Counted from the first letter of the stretch, positions 38,902-47,691 are shown. The stretch: 64,000 nucleotides of DNA from Acidocella sp. KAb 2-4 (GCF_020567705.1 NZ_JAJDJU010000004.1:62001-126000); one strand, 5' to 3'. The notes: generated by a model from the letters alone, not told the origin. Numbers and translations: made by a program.

Positions 38902-40182
38902 CTAGTGGCCTCCATTCTCGAATTTGTGGATGCGGGCCATCTTCAGCATCAGCCGCTCATAAAAGGGCTCACTCTTGCCGACCTTGATCTTGTGCAGGAA
39001 GTATTTCTCGAACCCGATTTTGGCCAGATGCACCCATTTGCCCTGCGCCGCCCAGTTGGCGTTACGCGGCGGCAGCTGCGGCTGCGCCACGAAAGCGACG
39101 CCGGTATCACCGAAATCGGCGAGACAGATGGCATTCCAGCTCGGCTTGATGGAGGCTTCGCCGCCGCGCAGCATGGCGCCCAGATTATGCGCCGTGGCAG
39201 TGACCATCGACTCGATCATGAACCCGGTCTTGGGCACCCCGACGGGCACGGGCGTCTTCCCGGTGGGCGGAATCGCGACGCACACGCCAATGGAGAACAC
39301 GTTGCGGAAGGTCGGGTTGCGCTGATAGCCATCGGCCAGGATGAAGCCGCGCGGGTTGGTCAGCCCTTCAATGCCATGCACCGCCTTCACGCCGCGGAAA
39401 GGCGGCATCATCATCGAGAAGCCGAAATCCATCTCATGCGTGGTCTTGACGCTGGCATCGTCGTTCAGCTCCTCCACGCTCATATGGCCTTCCGTCACCT
39501 CCTTGACGCGGGCGTTGGTGACCCATTTGATGTGACGGTTGCGCAGCGCGCTCTCCAGCAGCCCCTTGGTGTCCCCCACGCCGTCGAGGCCGAGATGGCC
39601 GATATAGGGCTCGGAGGTGACGAAGGTCATCGGGACCTTGTTACGGATTTTACGGCGGCGCAGTTCAGCGTCGAGCACGAAGGCGAACTCATAGGCCGGG
39701 CCGAAACACGAGACGCCCTGCGCGGCGCCGACGACGATCGGGCGCGGATTCTTGCAGAATTCCTCAAACGCCGCATAGGCCTGCTCGGCATGGCCGGTTT
39801 CGCAGATCGACTGCGTATGCGCCTGCGGGCCGAAGCCGGGGATCTCGTCGAAGGCCAGCTCAGGGCCGGTGGCGATGATCATGTAGTCATAGGCCAAAGA
39901 TTCGCCGCTCTTGAGCTGCACGCGGTTTTCGGCCGGATGCACGCGCTCCGCCCCCTCGGTGATGAAGCGGATGTTCTTCTTCGCCATCACCTTGGTCAGA
40001 TCGACCTCGATCTCCCGCCGCTGGCGCCAGCCCACCGCAACCCACGGGTTGGAGGGATAAAACTGATAGGTCGCCCCCTGGCCGATCACCGTGATCCGGT
40101 CTTCCGGACGCAGCTGCTCCGACAGCTCATACGCCATCAACGTACCGCCCAGCCCTGCGCCCAAGATAATGATTTCAGCCAT
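38902..40182 (-). CDS. sqr: Sulfide:quinone oxidoreductase
   Basis: The 426-residue flavoprotein oxidises sulfide and passes electrons to quinone. The N-terminal FAD fold is IIILGAGLGGTLMAYEL; three cysteines at 127 (QSICETG), 159 (GVSCFGPAYEF) and 353 (NAICLADFGD) match in order and spacing the three essential cysteines of Acidithiobacillus SQR. An amphipathic C-terminus (KWVHLAKIGFEKYFLHKIKVG) fits monotopic membrane binding. I chose ATG 40182; the in-frame start at 40269 would cross the operators and the regulator start. First gene of the sulfide operon, divergent from the regulator. Confidence 0.93.
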   Translation of the reverse strand: MAEIIILGAGLGGTLMAYELSEQLRPEDRITVIGQGATYQFYPSNPWVAVGWRQRREIEVDLTKVMAKKNIRFITEGAERVHPAENRVQLKSGESLAYDYMIIATGPELAFDEIPGFGPQAHTQSICETGHAEQAYAAFEEFCKNPRPIVVGAAQGVSCFGPAYEFAFVLDAELRRRKIRNKVPMTFVTSEPYIGHLGLDGVGDTKGLLESALRNRHIKWVTNARVKEVTEGHMSVEELNDDASVKTTHEMDFGFSMMMPPFRGVKAVHGIEGLTNPRGFILADGYQRNPTFRNVFSIGVCVAIPPTGKTPVPVGVPKTGFMIESMVTATAHNLGAMLRGGEASIKPSWNAICLADFGDTGVAFVAQPQLPPRNANWAAQGKWVHLAKIGFEKYFLHKIKVGKSEPFYERLMLKMARIHKFENGGH

Positions 40183-40218
40183 AAATTTCTTTCCCCCAGC
40201 GATTTTCGTGTTGCAGAT

Positions 40219-40238
40219 ATATTCCATAATTCGTATAT
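40219..40238. promoter_or_regulatory. SqrR/BigR-type box 1 (one arm imperfect)
   Basis: ATATTC-N8-GTATAT, one base off the ATATTC-N8-GAATAT palindrome. It lies 37-56 bases upstream of the sqr start codon and shares 4 bases with box 2. Confidence 0.6.
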
Positions 40239-40254
40239 TCGCAACTATGAATAT
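40235..40254. promoter_or_regulatory. SqrR/BigR-type box 2 (perfect) over the regulator start codon
   Basis: ATATTC-N8-GAATAT is a perfect palindrome that contains the ATTC-N8-GAAT core reported for SqrR/BigR-type persulfide-responsive repressors. It covers the ATG of the regulator gene (40247-40249), which suggests autorepression. Confidence 0.75.
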
Positions 40255-40597
40255 TGATCCAAACCTCATGCACAGCGCCGCCGATCAGGCGAGTGACTTG
40301 CTGAAGTCTCTGGCCAATTCGCACCGGCTGATGATTCTTTGCCAGTTGCTGGAGGGCGAGCGCTCCGTGGGAGAGTTGGCGGCGTTCCTCGATTTGCGCA
40401 GTTCCACCGTGTCGCAGCATCTGGCGCTGTTGCGGCGCGAGGGGCTGGTGGTGGCGCGGCGCGAGGCGCAGACAATCTATTACGACATCGCCAGCCAGCC
40501 AGCGCGGCGGATTTTGGAAACGCTGTTCGAATTGTTCTGCGCCCCCGAAGCCGCCCGCCTATGCGGCGCCGAGCCGGACACTGCCGGCAAACACTAA
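40247..40597 (+). CDS. ArsR-family sulfide/persulfide-responsive repressor (SqrR/BigR-like)
   Basis: The 116-residue product is a winged-helix ArsR protein: LLKSLANSHRLMILCQLLEGERSVGELAAFLDLRSSTVSQHLALLRREGLVVARREAQTIYYDI. It has cysteines at 32, 98 and 106. The first two match in position the pair that forms a tetrasulfide bridge in SqrR and BigR. Divergent from sqr and upstream of a rhodanese and RND genes, with two matching boxes, it should derepress both arms when persulfides rise. The start is ATG 40247; upstream in-frame codons are antisense to sqr. Confidence 0.88.
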   Translation: MNIDPNLMHSAADQASDLLKSLANSHRLMILCQLLEGERSVGELAAFLDLRSSTVSQHLALLRREGLVVARREAQTIYYDIASQPARRILETLFELFCAPEAARLCGAEPDTAGKH

Positions 40598-40630
40598 TCA
40601 CTCAACTAGAACTATCAAGGATAACCCAAT

Positions 40631-40963
40631 ATGCTGTTCTTCACCGGAAAAAAAACCGATCTGCGCGACTTCACCCCGCGCGAACTGGAAGCCGCACTGG
40701 CCAAGGGCGAGGTGATCCTCGTGGATGTGCGCGAGCATGGCGAGCATGCCGATGTGCGCATTGAGGGCGCGATCTGCCATCCGCTCTCCAGCTTCAACCC
40801 CAAGGCCCTGCCCGCGGGCAATGTGGTGCTGCATTGCGGCGTCGGCCGGCGCTCGGCCATGGCCGCCGAACATTGCGCCAAGGCCGGGGTCAAGATCGCG
40901 GGGCATCTGGCGGGCGGCCTTAACGCCTGGGTGCAGGCTGGCCTGCCCGTCAAGACCAACTAA
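40631..40963 (+). CDS. Rhodanese-like domain protein
   Basis: The 110-residue single rhodanese domain contains VILVDVREHGEHADVRIEGAICHPL and the active-site loop HCGVGRRS with the catalytic cysteine. It can move sulfane sulfur between thiols, for example glutathione persulfide. It lies 33 bases after the sulfide regulator; its natural partner is the separately encoded DUF2892 protein on the other arm, since in YgaP both are one protein. Confidence 0.9.
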   Translation: MLFFTGKKTDLRDFTPRELEAALAKGEVILVDVREHGEHADVRIEGAICHPLSSFNPKALPAGNVVLHCGVGRRSAMAAEHCAKAGVKIAGHLAGGLNAWVQAGLPVKTN

Positions 40964-41000
40964 AACCGCCGCGCGCAAAAACAAACTGGGAGCCGTCACC

Positions 41001-41987
41001 ATGTCCGTCCTCCGCTGGGCGCTCGCCCTGAGCCTCTGCGCCGCCGCGGCGCAGGCGCAGCCGACGAGCTTTACCGTGGCCACCGCCAGCATCGCCGACC
41101 AGAAGGCTGTGTTCGCCACAGTGGAGGCGGTGCATGTCGTGCCGGCGCGCGCGCGCATCGGCGGCACCATCACCACCTACACGGTGCAGGATGGCGACAT
41201 GGTGCAGGCCGGGCAGCAGATCGCGATGGTCGCCGACCCGGCGATGGCCCAGCAACTCGCCGCGCTCAGCGCCGACATCACCGCCGCGCGCGCCCAACTC
41301 GCCCAGGCCAATACCGACCTCGCCCGCGCCCAGAAACTGGTGGGCGAGGGCGCGGTGTCGCGCTCGGTGTTCGACCAGGCGCGGACGGAGGTGAACGTCG
41401 CGCAGGCGACGCTGAAGGCAAAAACCGCCGCGCATGACGCGCTGGCCCAGCAGATCAACGAGGGGGCGGTGCTCGCCCCGGTGGCTGGCCGCGTGCTGCA
41501 CACCCCGGTGACGCAGGGCACGGTGGTGCTGGCGGGCGACACGGTCGCCAGCATCGCCGAGCAGGATTACGTGCTGCGCCTCGATGTTCCTGAGCGGCAC
41601 ACGCGCTATCTGCATCTTGGCGATCCGGTGCGCATCGCCGGAGATCCGCCGCGCTTCGGGCGGATCAGCCTGATCTATCCGCAGGTCACGAATGGCCGAG
41701 TCGAGGCCGACGCCACCGCGCCGGATATTGGCGGCTATTTCGTCGGCCAGCGCATTGAGGTCTGGGTCTATGCCGGGTCACGCCCAGGCATCGTCATCCC
41801 GGCCAGCTTCATCGATACCCGCTTCGGCCTCGATTACGCCGATCTGCGCGCGGCGGATGGCAAGGCGGTCGCCGTGCCGATCCAGCGCGGCGCGCCGCAG
41901 CCCACGCCCGGCCTGCCGGATGGCGTCGAGATCCTCACCGGCCTGAGCGCCGGCGATGTGCTGCTTCCGCCGGGCAGCGCGCCATGA
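41001..41987 (+). CDS. RND efflux periplasmic adaptor subunit
   Basis: The 328-residue product has a signal peptide (MSVLRWALALSLCAAAAQAQ), split lipoyl motifs (ARIGGTITTYTVQDGDMVQAGQQIAMV and EGAVLAPVAGRVLHTPVTQGTVVLAGDTV) around a short coiled coil (~80-145), and a beta-barrel domain. ATG 41001 is 37 bases after the rhodanese. It ends in a 4-base overlap with the RND pump gene. Placement behind an SqrR-like gene suggests the pump is induced by reactive sulfur. Confidence 0.9.
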   Translation: MSVLRWALALSLCAAAAQAQPTSFTVATASIADQKAVFATVEAVHVVPARARIGGTITTYTVQDGDMVQAGQQIAMVADPAMAQQLAALSADITAARAQLAQANTDLARAQKLVGEGAVSRSVFDQARTEVNVAQATLKAKTAAHDALAQQINEGAVLAPVAGRVLHTPVTQGTVVLAGDTVASIAEQDYVLRLDVPERHTRYLHLGDPVRIAGDPPRFGRISLIYPQVTNGRVEADATAPDIGGYFVGQRIEVWVYAGSRPGIVIPASFIDTRFGLDYADLRAADGKAVAVPIQRGAPQPTPGLPDGVEILTGLSAGDVLLPPGSAP

Positions 41988-44900
41988 GCCTCGGCATTTC
42001 CGGTGCGCTGACCAAGCGCTTCATCCGCTCCCCGCTCACCCCGCTCTTCCTGATCGCCGCAGTGGTCTGCGGCCTGATCGCGCTGACGACCATCCCGCGC
42101 GAGGAGGACCCGCAGATCCACGTGCCGATGGTCGACGTGATCGTGAACACCGATGGGCTGAAGGCCTCGGATGCGGTGGAACTGGTGACCAAGCCGCTGG
42201 AGGTGGTGCTGCGCGCCATTCCGGGCGTGGAGCATATCTATTCCACCACCGTGGACAACCATGTCACCGTCACCGCGCGCTTTGTCGTCGGCACCAACGA
42301 GGATAAAGCGGTCCTGCTGGTGAACGACAAGATCCGCGCCAACATGAACCGCATCCCGATCGGCATCCCTGAGCCGATGGTGGTCGGGCACGGCATCGAT
42401 GATGTCGCCATCATCACCCTCACCCTCAGCCCCAAACCCGATGCCGCCAATCGCTGGGACTACGCCGGGCTGACCGATCTCGCGCAGAAGCTCCAGGGCG
42501 AGATGATCAAGATCCCGAATGTGGGGCTCACCTACATCTCGGGCGAAGATCCCGAGCAGATTCGCATCGAGCCCGACCCTGAGAAGCTGGCGCTGTATGG
42601 GGTGACGCTGCAGCAGCTGGTCGCCCGCGTGCAGGAGGCGAATGACGTGTTCTCGGCCGGCGTGGTGCGCGAGAACGGGCAGATGCCCGGCGTGGATGTC
42701 GGGCATACCCTGGACGGCGTGCCCGATATCGGGCTGCTGCTGGTGACCACGCGCGACGACCGCCCGGTTTATGTGCGCGACGTGGCGAAGGTGGTGTTCG
42801 GCCCGGCGCCGCAGGAGGAGCGCGTCTGGGCGCTGACGCGCGACAAATCCGGCTGGGGCCAGGCCCCGGCGGTCACGCTGGCAATCGCCAAGGTCTCCGG
42901 CTCCAATGCGGTGAACGTGGCGAAGGCCGTGCTGGCGCAGGTGAAGACGCTGCAAGGCCAGTTGATCCCCGGCGATATCCGGGTGCAGGTGACGCGCGAT
43001 TACGGCCAGACAGCAACGCAGAAGGCCAATGAGCTGCTGTTCCATCTGGCGCTGGCCACCATCTCCATCATCCTGCTGATCGGCTTCGCGCTGGGCTGGC
43101 GCGAGGCGGCGGTGACGGCGGTGGTGATCCCCTCAACCATCCTGCTCACCCTCTTCGGCGCCGAGATGATGGGCTACACCATCAACCGCGTCTCGCTCTT
43201 TGCCCTGATCTTCGCCATCGGCATCCTGGTGGATGACGCCATCGTCGTGATCGAGAACATCACCCGCCACTGGGCGATGCATGACGGGCGCAGCCGCATC
43301 CAGGCCGCCATCGAGGCGGTATCAGAAGTCGGCAACCCGACAATCGTGGCCACGCTCACCGTGATCACCGCGCTGCTGCCGATGCTGTTCGTGAGCGGGC
43401 TGATGGGGCCTTATATGTCGCCGATCCCGGCGGTCGCCTCGGTGGCGATGGTGTTCTCGTTCTTCGTCGCCATGATCATCGCGCCCTGGCTGATGCTGAA
43501 GGTTTCGGGCAATGCCCCGGCCGCCGCGCATGCCGAGCACGCCGATAGCCACCTGACCCGGCTGTACATCCGCATTGCCCGCCCCATTCTGCAAACCCGC
43601 AAGCGGGCGCTGCGCTTCCTGCTGATCGTCGGTGGCGCCACCATCGTTGCCTGCTCGCTGTTTTATTTCGACCTGGTGAAGGTGAAGCTGCTGCCGTTCG
43701 ACAATAAATCAGAGCTGGACGTGGTGCTCAACCTGCCGCCGGGCGCAGCGCTGGAGGATACTGAGCGCACGCTGTTCGCCGCCGCGCGCATCGCTGGGCA
43801 GATGAAGGAAGTGACCTCGATGCAGGTCTATGCCGGCACTGCCGCGCCCTATGATTTCAACGGTCTGGTCCGGCATTATTACGCCCGCCAGTCGCCCGAG
43901 CTGGGCGAGCTGCATATCGTGCTGGTCAACAAGGATGACCGCTCGCGCCAGAGTCACGCCATCGCCGTGGCGCTGCGCCAGCAACTCGACAAAAACATCC
44001 CGCTGCCGCCCGGCGGCGTGATCAAGGTGGTCGAGGTGCCACCCGGCCCGCCGGTGATCTCCTCACTGCTGGCCGAAATCTATGGCCCGACGCCGGAGAT
44101 GCGCCTGGCCGAGGCGCAGCGCGTGAAGAAGATCTTCGAGTCCATCCCGTATATCGTCGACGTCGATGACAGTTACGGCCTGCCGCCGCCACGCCTGCAA
44201 ATCAGCGTGGACCAGGACGAGTTGGAATATTTCCACGTACAGCAAGCCGATGTGAACCAGACGCTGCGTGACCTCTTCCTGGGCGAAGGCATCGGCTACT
44301 CCTATCGCGGGGCCGACCGGCCGCCACTGGAAATCGCCATCGGCCTGCCCAAGAGCGGCCTGACCTGGGATGACGCCGTGGCATCCACGCCCGTGCCGGC
44401 CAACACCTTGCCGGGGTCGCGCGGCGTGGTTGAGCTCGGCCAGGTGGTGAGCGCGCAAATGGTTCAGGGCTCGCGCGCCATCTATCGCCGCGACGGGCAT
44501 TTCGCCGACATGGTCACGGCCGAGATGGCGGGCCAATTCGAGGCGCCGATCTACGGCATGTTCGCGGTGGATTCCGCGATCGAGAAATCCGCCTGGACCG
44601 GCCTGCCAAAACCCGAAATCCGGTTCTTCAGCCAGCCGCGCGACGAGGCCAAGCCCTCGCTGCTGTGGGATGGTGAATGGCAGATTACTTATGTCACCTT
44701 CCGCGACATGGGCATGGCGTTCGGCGTCGCCATTCTTGGCATCTATGTGCTGGTGGTCGCGCAGTTCGGCAGCTTCAAGCTGCCGCTGGTGGTGCTCACC
44801 CCGATCCCCCTCACCCTGATCGGCATCATGCTCGGCCACTGGCTGCTGGGGGCGGATTTCACCGCCACCTCGATGATCGGCTTCATCGCGCTCGCCGGCA

Positions 44901-45187
44901 TCATCGTGCGCAACTCCATCCTGTTGGTGGATTTCATCCGCCACCGGCAGGCCTCGCACCGGCCGCTGCGTGATGTGCTGCTGGAGGCGGGGGCGATCCG
45001 CGCCAAGCCGATCCTGCTCACCGCGCTGGCGGCGATGATCTCGGCGGCGACGATCCTCTCCGACCCGATCTTCCAGGGGCTGGCGACGTCGCTGCTATTC
45101 GGTCTCGCCTCCTCCACGCTGCTCACCCTGCTTGTCATCCCGGCCATCTACGTGGTGCTGCGCGATGACAACCGTCCCGCTTCCTGA
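41984..45187 (+). CDS. RND-family efflux pump inner-membrane subunit
   Basis: The 1067-residue product has the AcrB/MexB layout: TM1 (FLIAAVVCGLIALTTIPREEDPQI), a large periplasmic loop, TM2-6 with ILVDDAIVVIENITRHW (the paired aspartates of the proton relay), a second periplasmic loop with VKVKLLPFDNKSELDVVLNLPPGAALEDTE, and TM8-12 with VLTPIPLTLIGIMLGHWLLG. It belongs to the acriflavine-resistance-like branch with short periplasmic motifs. No outer-membrane channel is encoded here. Substrate unknown. Confidence 0.92.
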   Translation: MSLGISGALTKRFIRSPLTPLFLIAAVVCGLIALTTIPREEDPQIHVPMVDVIVNTDGLKASDAVELVTKPLEVVLRAIPGVEHIYSTTVDNHVTVTARFVVGTNEDKAVLLVNDKIRANMNRIPIGIPEPMVVGHGIDDVAIITLTLSPKPDAANRWDYAGLTDLAQKLQGEMIKIPNVGLTYISGEDPEQIRIEPDPEKLALYGVTLQQLVARVQEANDVFSAGVVRENGQMPGVDVGHTLDGVPDIGLLLVTTRDDRPVYVRDVAKVVFGPAPQEERVWALTRDKSGWGQAPAVTLAIAKVSGSNAVNVAKAVLAQVKTLQGQLIPGDIRVQVTRDYGQTATQKANELLFHLALATISIILLIGFALGWREAAVTAVVIPSTILLTLFGAEMMGYTINRVSLFALIFAIGILVDDAIVVIENITRHWAMHDGRSRIQAAIEAVSEVGNPTIVATLTVITALLPMLFVSGLMGPYMSPIPAVASVAMVFSFFVAMIIAPWLMLKVSGNAPAAAHAEHADSHLTRLYIRIARPILQTRKRALRFLLIVGGATIVACSLFYFDLVKVKLLPFDNKSELDVVLNLPPGAALEDTERTLFAAARIAGQMKEVTSMQVYAGTAAPYDFNGLVRHYYARQSPELGELHIVLVNKDDRSRQSHAIAVALRQQLDKNIPLPPGGVIKVVEVPPGPPVISSLLAEIYGPTPEMRLAEAQRVKKIFESIPYIVDVDDSYGLPPPRLQISVDQDELEYFHVQQADVNQTLRDLFLGEGIGYSYRGADRPPLEIAIGLPKSGLTWDDAVASTPVPANTLPGSRGVVELGQVVSAQMVQGSRAIYRRDGHFADMVTAEMAGQFEAPIYGMFAVDSAIEKSAWTGLPKPEIRFFSQPRDEAKPSLLWDGEWQITYVTFRDMGMAFGVAILGIYVLVVAQFGSFKLPLVVLTPIPLTLIGIMLGHWLLGADFTATSMIGFIALAGIIVRNSILLVDFIRHRQASHRPLRDVLLEAGAIRAKPILLTALAAMISAATILSDPIFQGLATSLLFGLASSTLLTLLVIPAIYVVLRDDNRPAS

Positions 45188-45202
45188 AAGGAGATTTGAA
45201 CC

Positions 45203-45556
45203 ATGATCCAGGACTGGCCCGAGCTGATCGAGAACATGAATGGCGGCTTGAAGGCCCTGCGCCAGGGCGCGCCGGATGTGATGAAAGGGTTTTCCACCCT
45301 CGCCCAGGCCGCGCTCGGCGGTACCGTGCTCGACAAGAAGACCAAGGAGCTGATCGCGCTCGCCATCGCCGTGGCCGTGCGCTGCCAGCCCTGCATCGCC
45401 TATCACGCCGAGGCGGCGGCCAAGCATGGCGCCTCGCGCGAGGAGGTGCTGGAGACCATGGGCATGGCTGTCTACATGGGGGCCGGCCCCTCAGTGATGT
45501 ATGCCGCGCAAGGGCTGGAGGCCTTTGACCAGCTGAAGGCGGCGCAAGCGGGCTAA
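45203..45556 (+). CDS. Carboxymuconolactone decarboxylase/AhpD-like protein
   Basis: The 117-residue product has the AhpD-core KELIALAIAVAVRCQPCIAYHAEAAAKHGASREEVLE, with a C-x-x-C pair and the following histidine that serve as thiol peroxidase-like active site. It follows the RND gene by 15 bases with AAGGAG, and a strong terminator stands 30 bases after its stop, so it closes the right arm of the sulfide-responsive island. A thiol-redox task fits the context. Confidence 0.9.
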   Translation: MIQDWPELIENMNGGLKALRQGAPDVMKGFSTLAQAALGGTVLDKKTKELIALAIAVAVRCQPCIAYHAEAAAKHGASREEVLETMGMAVYMGAGPSVMYAAQGLEAFDQLKAAQAG

Positions 45557-45586
45557 ACGACCCCAGCGACGAACAGAGCCCCGGCA

Positions 45587-45623
45587 ACGCAGGGTGGCCC
45601 ATCGCCGCCCTGCGTGTTTTTTT
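45587..45623 (+). terminator. Rho-independent terminator of the RND/AhpD transcript
   Basis: Perfect 8-bp stem ACGCAGGG/CCCTGCGT (45587-45594 and 45608-45615) with a 13-base loop, then G and seven T (45617-45623). Confidence 0.85.
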
Positions 45624-45665
45624 GCCCGGCTGGCAGCGCCTTATTTTCGAAATTCATCCAAATAA

Positions 45666-45713
45666 CGATATTATAAATTTTATCGCCTGCCCTTTTTATC
45701 AAATGATCAATTT
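45666..45713. promoter_or_regulatory. Putative upstream activator sites for the XylR/DmpR-type regulator
   Basis: Two elements lie about 120-165 bases upstream of the -24 box. One is CGATA-N10-TATCG (45666-45685). The other, read on the minus strand from 45711, is TTGATCATTTGATAAA, which from memory differs at two positions from the XylR palindrome TTGATCAATTGATCAA. Distance and spacing suit a sigma-54 enhancer. Confidence 0.5.
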
Positions 45714-45831
45714 CCACCGCCGCACCGCCGTGCCGGCCTGGCGCCGTTGATCGTGCCGCAGCGCAAAAAATCATCGCGCAACAAGCCCCTGCTACAATAC
45801 CGCACCGCACCATCTCGCCCTGGCCGTGGGC

Positions 45832-45847
45832 TGGCACGGCGCTTGCT
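45832..45847 (+). promoter_or_regulatory. Sigma-54 promoter of the monooxygenase operon
   Basis: TGGCAC-N5-TTGCT is a perfect -24/-12 match. Transcription would start near 45858, giving a ~60-base leader to the hydroxylase start at 45919. Confidence 0.9.
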
Positions 45848-45918
45848 GTACCTGCTGGGCGGACCGCAGAAAAAAACATCCAAGATAGACCAAACAAAAC
45901 CAGCTTTGGAGGAAATCG

Positions 45919-47424
45919 ATGGCCTTGCTTGATCGTTCCGAATGGTACGACATCGTCCGTTCGACGAATTGGACGCCCGGTTACGTAAGTGACGCGGAGC
46001 TGTTCCCCGATGTGATGACCGGTGCCCAGGGCATACCGGCCGAGACATGGGAAACTTATGACGAGCCCTACAAGACGTCTTACCCCGAATATGTGCGCAT
46101 TCAGCGCGAGAAGGACGCCGGCGCCTATTCGGTGAAGGCCGCCCTTGAGCGCAGCCAGATGTTCACCACCGCCGATCCGGGCTGGCTCTCGATTCTGAAG
46201 GCGCATTACGGCGCGATCGCGCTCGGCGAATACGCGGCGATGAGTGCCGAGGCCCGCATGGCCCGCTTCGGCCGCGCGCCGGGCATGCGCAACATGGCCA
46301 CGTTTGGCATGATGGACGAAAACCGCCACGGCCAGCTGCAACTCTATTTCCCGCATGAGCATTGCCCGAAGGACCGCCAGTTCGACTGGGCGCACAAGGC
46401 CTATCACACCAATGAATGGGGTGCGATCGCGGCACGCCATACCTTCGACGACCTGTTCATGGCCCGCTCGGCCACGGATATCGCGGTGATGCTGACTTTC
46501 GCTTTTGAAACCGGCTTCACCAACATGCAGTTCCTCGGACTCGCCGCGGATGCCGCGGAGACCGGCGACTACACTTTCGCCAGCCTGATCTCCTCGATTC
46601 AGACCGATGAATCGCGGCACGCGCAGATCGGCGGTCCTGCCTTGCAGATCCTCATCGCCAATGGCCGCAAGGCCGAGGCGCAGAAGCTGGTGGACGTGGC
46701 GATCGCCCGCGCCTGGCGCCTGTTCGCGCTGCTCTCCGGGCTGTCGATGGATTATTACACACCGATCGAGCACCGCAAGCAATCCTTCAAGGAGTTCATG
46801 CAGGAGTGGATCGTCGGCCAGTTCGAGCGCAGCCTGATCGATCTCGGCCTCGACCTGCCCTGGTATTGGGACAAGATGATCAATGAGTTCGACTACCAGC
46901 ACCATGCCTATCATCTGGGCGTGTGGTTCTGGCGCCCGACCGTGTGGTGGAACCCCGCCGCCGGCATGACGCCCGAATGCCGCGACTGGCTAGAGGAGAA
47001 ATATCCTGGCTGGAACGACACATTTGGCAAGTGCTGGGATGTCATCATCGACAATCTGCTCGCCGGCAAGCCGGAGCTGACCGTGCCCGAAACCCTGCCC
47101 ATCGTATGCAACATGAGCCAGATTCCGATCTGCGCCGTGCCGGGCAAGGGCTGGAACGTGCAGGATTACCCGCTGGAGTATAAGGGCCGCACCTATCACT
47201 TCAACTCCGAGATCGACCGCTGGGTGTTCCAGCAGGACCCGGTGCGTTATCGCGACCATCTGACGGCGGTCGACCGATTCCTGGCGGGGCATATCCAGCC
47301 GCCCAACCTGATGGGGGCCCTGCAATACATGAACCTCTCGCCAGGCGAGATCGGCGACGACGCGCATAACTATGCGTGGGTCGAAGCCTATCGCAACAAC
47401 CCCTACAGCAGAAAGGCCGCGTAA
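45919..47424 (+). CDS. tmoA: Toluene/alkene-type monooxygenase hydroxylase alpha subunit (diiron)
   Basis: The 501-residue product is colinear with toluene 4-monooxygenase TmoA. The diiron ligands fall at identical numbers: Glu104, Glu134, His137, Glu197, Glu231, His234. The catalytic-pocket residues I know from TmoA are also present (Ile100, Gly103, Ala107, Gln141, Phe176, Thr201, Phe205). It inserts oxygen into an aromatic or alkene substrate together with TmoB/TmoE. The operon order after it (B, C, D, E, F) equals the toluene monooxygenase operon. Close to aromatic monooxygenases, but alkene or isoprene monooxygenases share this core, so the substrate is open. Confidence 0.93.
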   Translation: MALLDRSEWYDIVRSTNWTPGYVSDAELFPDVMTGAQGIPAETWETYDEPYKTSYPEYVRIQREKDAGAYSVKAALERSQMFTTADPGWLSILKAHYGAIALGEYAAMSAEARMARFGRAPGMRNMATFGMMDENRHGQLQLYFPHEHCPKDRQFDWAHKAYHTNEWGAIAARHTFDDLFMARSATDIAVMLTFAFETGFTNMQFLGLAADAAETGDYTFASLISSIQTDESRHAQIGGPALQILIANGRKAEAQKLVDVAIARAWRLFALLSGLSMDYYTPIEHRKQSFKEFMQEWIVGQFERSLIDLGLDLPWYWDKMINEFDYQHHAYHLGVWFWRPTVWWNPAAGMTPECRDWLEEKYPGWNDTFGKCWDVIIDNLLAGKPELTVPETLPIVCNMSQIPICAVPGKGWNVQDYPLEYKGRTYHFNSEIDRWVFQQDPVRYRDHLTAVDRFLAGHIQPPNLMGALQYMNLSPGEIGDDAHNYAWVEAYRNNPYSRKAA

Positions 47425-47425
47425 G

Positions 47426-47686
47426 ATGGCGCTGTTTCCCGTAATCTCCAATTTCCAATACGATTTCGTGCTGCAGCTCGTGCCGGTGGACACCGAGAAC
47501 ACGATGGACGAGGTGGCGGCGGCGGCGGCGCATCATTCCGTGGGGCGGCGCGTGGCGCCGCAACTGGATAAGGTGGTGCGCGTGCGCCGGCAGGGGGATA
47601 GCGAATTCTTCCCCCGTACCGCCAAGCTGAGCGAGACGCCCATCAAACCGATGGAGACACTCGAATTCATCTTCGCCGAGGAGTAA
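47426..47686 (+). CDS. tmoB: Toluene-type monooxygenase hydroxylase gamma subunit
   Basis: The 86-residue product reads MALFPVISNFQYDFVLQLVPVDTENTMDEVA and then VGRRVAP, VRVRRQ and FPRTAKLSETPIKPMETLEFIF, the small TmoB subunit of the hydroxylase. ATG 47426 starts 1 base after the alpha-subunit stop. It has a ubiquitin-like fold in known structures and stabilises the hydroxylase. Confidence 0.92.
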   Translation: MALFPVISNFQYDFVLQLVPVDTENTMDEVAAAAAHHSVGRRVAPQLDKVVRVRRQGDSEFFPRTAKLSETPIKPMETLEFIFAEE

Positions 47687-47691
47687 GGCGG

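Larger units (their letters stand above)
45557..45918. other. Intergenic region carrying terminator, activator-binding region and sigma-54 promoter
   Basis: This 362-base gap without genes holds a terminator (45587-45623), an AT-rich block (about 45640-45715), two inverted repeats and a perfect sigma-54 promoter (45832-45847), then GGAGG before the monooxygenase start. The AT-rich block stands out against the GC-rich surroundings, as expected for the bending and activator region of a sigma-54 promoter. Confidence 0.8.
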
